Below are positions 21,405 through 23,121 of a stretch of DNA of 23,121 bases, piece after piece. Location: contig DFAQ01000067.1 in the NCBI GenBank assembly GCA_002365865.1, forward strand, positions 1-23,121. Reading direction: 5' to 3'. A program made the translations under genes and the position numbers. The stretch is from Pelotomaculum sp. UBA3102. GTDB lineage: Bacteria > Bacillota > Desulfotomaculia > Desulfotomaculales > Pelotomaculaceae. The notes under the pieces were generated by a model, which made no database searches, had not been told where the DNA came from, and was given only the letters and a program-made list of their open reading frames with translations. The first letter of the stretch is position 1; each line of letters begins with the position of its first letter.

Positions 21405-22982
21405 ATGACATTCAGTAACGGTATCAACGCAACTGCGGCTACTCTAACCAAGTTGCGCACAGGAAACAGCAAGTGTGAATTCAGCGGTATGTGTGTCACC
21501 TGCCTGGACGGCTGTCCCGGCCTCTGTGAGATTGGCAAATCTTCCGTACGCGGTAAAGAAATGCTTTACCCGCAGCCTTTTGGGAAAATCACATCGGCTT
21601 CTGAAAAAGATTATCCGGTTGATTATTCCCACTTCAATATTATGGGTACGGCAGTAGGCGCGCAGGGGATCGAGGCGGACTCCGACAAGGCTATTTTCCC
21701 GGCCGTCAGCCTGGAAAGCGAGATTGGGGCAACCGATAAAATTAAGCTGGGCATACCTGTTGTTGTCGCAGCTATGGGTTCTACCAACGTTGCCGCCCAA
21801 AACTGGGATCACCTTGCCGCTGGTGCTGCAATATGCGGAGCAGGTATCGTCATTGGGGAGAATGTATGTGCTATGGATCCCAATTCCGAAATCAAAAACG
21901 GCAGGGTAGTTCATTCCCCCAACCTGGCCAAGAGGATTAAAGACTTCCAAAACTGGTATAACGGCAAGGGCTTTATTGCCGTACAGGCAAACGTTGAAGA
22001 TACAATGCTGGGAGCACAGGAGTACGCGCTGGAAAAACTTGGTGTCGATGCTGTGGAAATCAAGTGGGGCCAAGGGGCCAAAGATATAGGCGGGGAAGTC
22101 AAGCTGAACACCCTTGAGCGGGCCCTTTTGCTCAAGAGCCGCGGCTATATCGTCCTGCCCAACCCCGAAGATCCCAAAGTACAGGAAGCATACAAGGCCG
22201 GTGCTTTCAGTGAATTTGAACGGCATTCCCGGGTCGGTATGGTAAGTCAGGAAAGCTTCAATGCCCGGGTAGAAGAATTGCGTAAAGCCGGGGCAAAATA
22301 TATCACGCTTAAGACCGGGGCTTACCGTCCTGCGGACCTGGCCAGGGCCGTGAAATTTGCTTCTGATGCCAAGCTTGATTTACTGACGGTTGACGGGGCA
22401 GGCGGCGGTACCGGCATGAGCCCGTGGCGGATGATGAATGAATGGGGCGTTCCCACGGTTTACATTCAGGCTCTTATGGTCAAATACCTTGACAAACTTG
22501 CGGCTAAGGGAGCCTACGTACCGCCGGTAGCCATCGCAGGAGGATTTACCCTTGAAGATCACCTGTTTAAAGGGTTTGCCATGGGCGCACCGTATGTTAA
22601 AGCCATAGGGATGGCCCGTTCACCTCTCACTGCCGCTATGGTCGGTAAGACTGTGGGCGAAGCAATCAAAAGCGGCAAGGTTCCGCCCGAGTACAAGAAG
22701 TACGGTCAGTCAGTGGAACAGATCTTTGTCGCTGCAGCTGAACTGAAAGACAAGCTGGGCGGCGACTTTGAGAGCCTGCCGGTTGGGGCCATCGGTGTTT
22801 ACAGTTACTTCGAGCGCCTGGCACAGGGTCTCAGGCAGTTTATGTGCGGTGCCCGGAAATTTGCCCTGGAATACATTACCAGGGATGACATCACGGCTTT
22901 GACCAGGGAAGCTGCAGAAGTTTCCGGTATCCGCTATATTATGGACCTTGACGATGAAGAGGTGGAACAAATTTTAGGTTAA
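21405..22982 (+). CDS. Stand-alone FMN-binding glutamate-synthase-domain protein
   Basis: 525-aa protein corresponding to the central FMN (synthase) domain of the large glutamate synthase subunit, without the N-terminal glutamine amidotransferase domain. The TIM-barrel motifs include AVQANVEDTMLGAQEYALEK, VEIKWGQGAKDIGGE, LLTVDGAGGGTGMSPWRM and VAIAGGFTLEDHLFKGFAMG. The N-terminus has a compact Cys set (C24, C30, C33, C37, C41) likely to hold an iron-sulfur cluster. ATG 21405 follows AGGAGG. Related stand-alone proteins are often placed next to glnA in anaerobes, where they may work with separate glutaminase and electron-input subunits. None is visible in this window. A role in glutamate synthesis is likely from context but not certain. 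About 150 bases separate it from glnA. Confidence 0.88.
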   Translation: MTFSNGINATAATLTKLRTGNSKCEFSGMCVTCLDGCPGLCEIGKSSVRGKEMLYPQPFGKITSASEKDYPVDYSHFNIMGTAVGAQGIEADSDKAIFPAVSLESEIGATDKIKLGIPVVVAAMGSTNVAAQNWDHLAAGAAICGAGIVIGENVCAMDPNSEIKNGRVVHSPNLAKRIKDFQNWYNGKGFIAVQANVEDTMLGAQEYALEKLGVDAVEIKWGQGAKDIGGEVKLNTLERALLLKSRGYIVLPNPEDPKVQEAYKAGAFSEFERHSRVGMVSQESFNARVEELRKAGAKYITLKTGAYRPADLARAVKFASDAKLDLLTVDGAGGGTGMSPWRMMNEWGVPTVYIQALMVKYLDKLAAKGAYVPPVAIAGGFTLEDHLFKGFAMGAPYVKAIGMARSPLTAAMVGKTVGEAIKSGKVPPEYKKYGQSVEQIFVAAAELKDKLGGDFESLPVGAIGVYSYFERLAQGLRQFMCGARKFALEYITRDDITALTREAAEVSGIRYIMDLDDEEVEQILG

Positions 22983-23009
22983 ACCAAAAAAGTAGTTGCT
23001 TTTCTTAAA

Positions 23010-23027
23010 AGGATTAGATATAATCCT
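23010..23027. repeat. Short dyad after the glutamate-synthase-like gene
   Basis: AGGATTA (23010-23016) and TAATCCT (23021-23027) form a perfect 7-bp inverted repeat with a GATA loop, about 30 bases after the stop. The T-run after it is poor (GACTTTT), so it is at best a weak terminator. Confidence 0.35.
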
Positions 23028-23052
23028 GACTTTTACACCAAACCCACAAAAA

Positions 23053-23093
23053 AATGGCCGCAATCCCTTGATATAAGCGAGATAGCGGTCATT
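23053..23093. repeat. Inverted repeat near the window end, possible mobile-sequence edge
   Basis: AATGGCCGC (23053-23061) and GCGGTCATT (23085-23093) are inverted at 8 of 9 positions around a 23-base spacer. The composition differs from the glutamate-synthase-like gene. It could be a hairpin or the end of an insertion sequence continuing past the window; the sequence here does not decide. Confidence 0.3.
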
Positions 23094-23121
23094 CAACTCT
23101 GTCATAAATATGTAGTGTAAA

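Noticed and set aside
21444..22226. 260-codon minus-strand frame
   Set aside because: It is antisense to the glutamate-synthase-domain gene and reflects that gene's codon bias; no start signal.
1..23121. CRISPR array, rRNA genes, intact tRNA genes
   Set aside because: No regularly spaced direct repeats, no rRNA-like sequence and no complete cloverleaf with acceptor pairing were seen.

Overview
The window reads as chromosomal DNA of an anaerobic, spore-forming, low-to-mid GC Firmicute, most like a Peptococcaceae / Desulfotomaculum-Pelotomaculum type. This is judged from gene content and motif recognition only; no search was run. Supporting signs are many TTG/GTG starts behind strong Shine-Dalgarno sites, an acpS-nnrDE-alr cluster, a DsrMK/HdrD-like membrane redox pair, an ANTAR regulator beside glutamine synthetase, and a SpoIVCA-type large serine recombinase.

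Layout. 1-141 is a palindromic REP/MITE-like repeat. It is followed by a metallo-beta-lactamase-fold hydrolase (156-1112) and a LytS/LytR-type two-component pair (1274-3368). A plus-strand housekeeping cluster follows: acpS, bifunctional nnrDE, an unknown 102-aa protein and alr (3486-6975), ended by a clear terminator. 6976-7712 has no convincing gene but holds several hairpins/terminators, a tRNA-like fold on the minus strand and a candidate ECF promoter. Next are an ECF sigma factor and its membrane anti-sigma (7713-9345), then a decayed locus made of a T-box tail, a terminator and the first 61 codons of an asnB-like gene. 9856-12397 encodes a membrane cytochrome b-like subunit and a CCG/4Fe-4S subunit.

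The most notable part is 12394-18919. A two-P-loop ATPase gene (PRK06851-like, minus strand) is split into a 5' piece (18641-18919) and a 3' piece (12394-13248). Between them lies a 5,392-bp element (13249-18640) carrying a UbiA-type prenyltransferase, an iron-sulfur flavoprotein-like reductase, an M24 (Xaa-Pro) peptidase, a 57-aa ORF and a large serine recombinase at the right end. Joining the two gene pieces through the shared dinucleotide CA (minus strand) restores an uninterrupted 377-codon frame through the junction, reading ...DGTSP-HVVDPKNP.... The joined element ends form an 8/10 dyad centred exactly on the same dinucleotide, as expected for a serine-integrase attP. The arrangement resembles skin/sigK- and spsM-type intervening elements, in which a gene is rebuilt by excision. 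Whether excision occurs, and when, cannot be seen from sequence.

The right part is a nitrogen-assimilation block: an ANTAR response regulator, a leader with an ANTAR-type hexaloop hairpin overlapping a terminator, glutamine synthetase I, and a stand-alone glutamate-synthase FMN-domain protein. The window ends in short inverted repeats that may be the edge of a mobile sequence.
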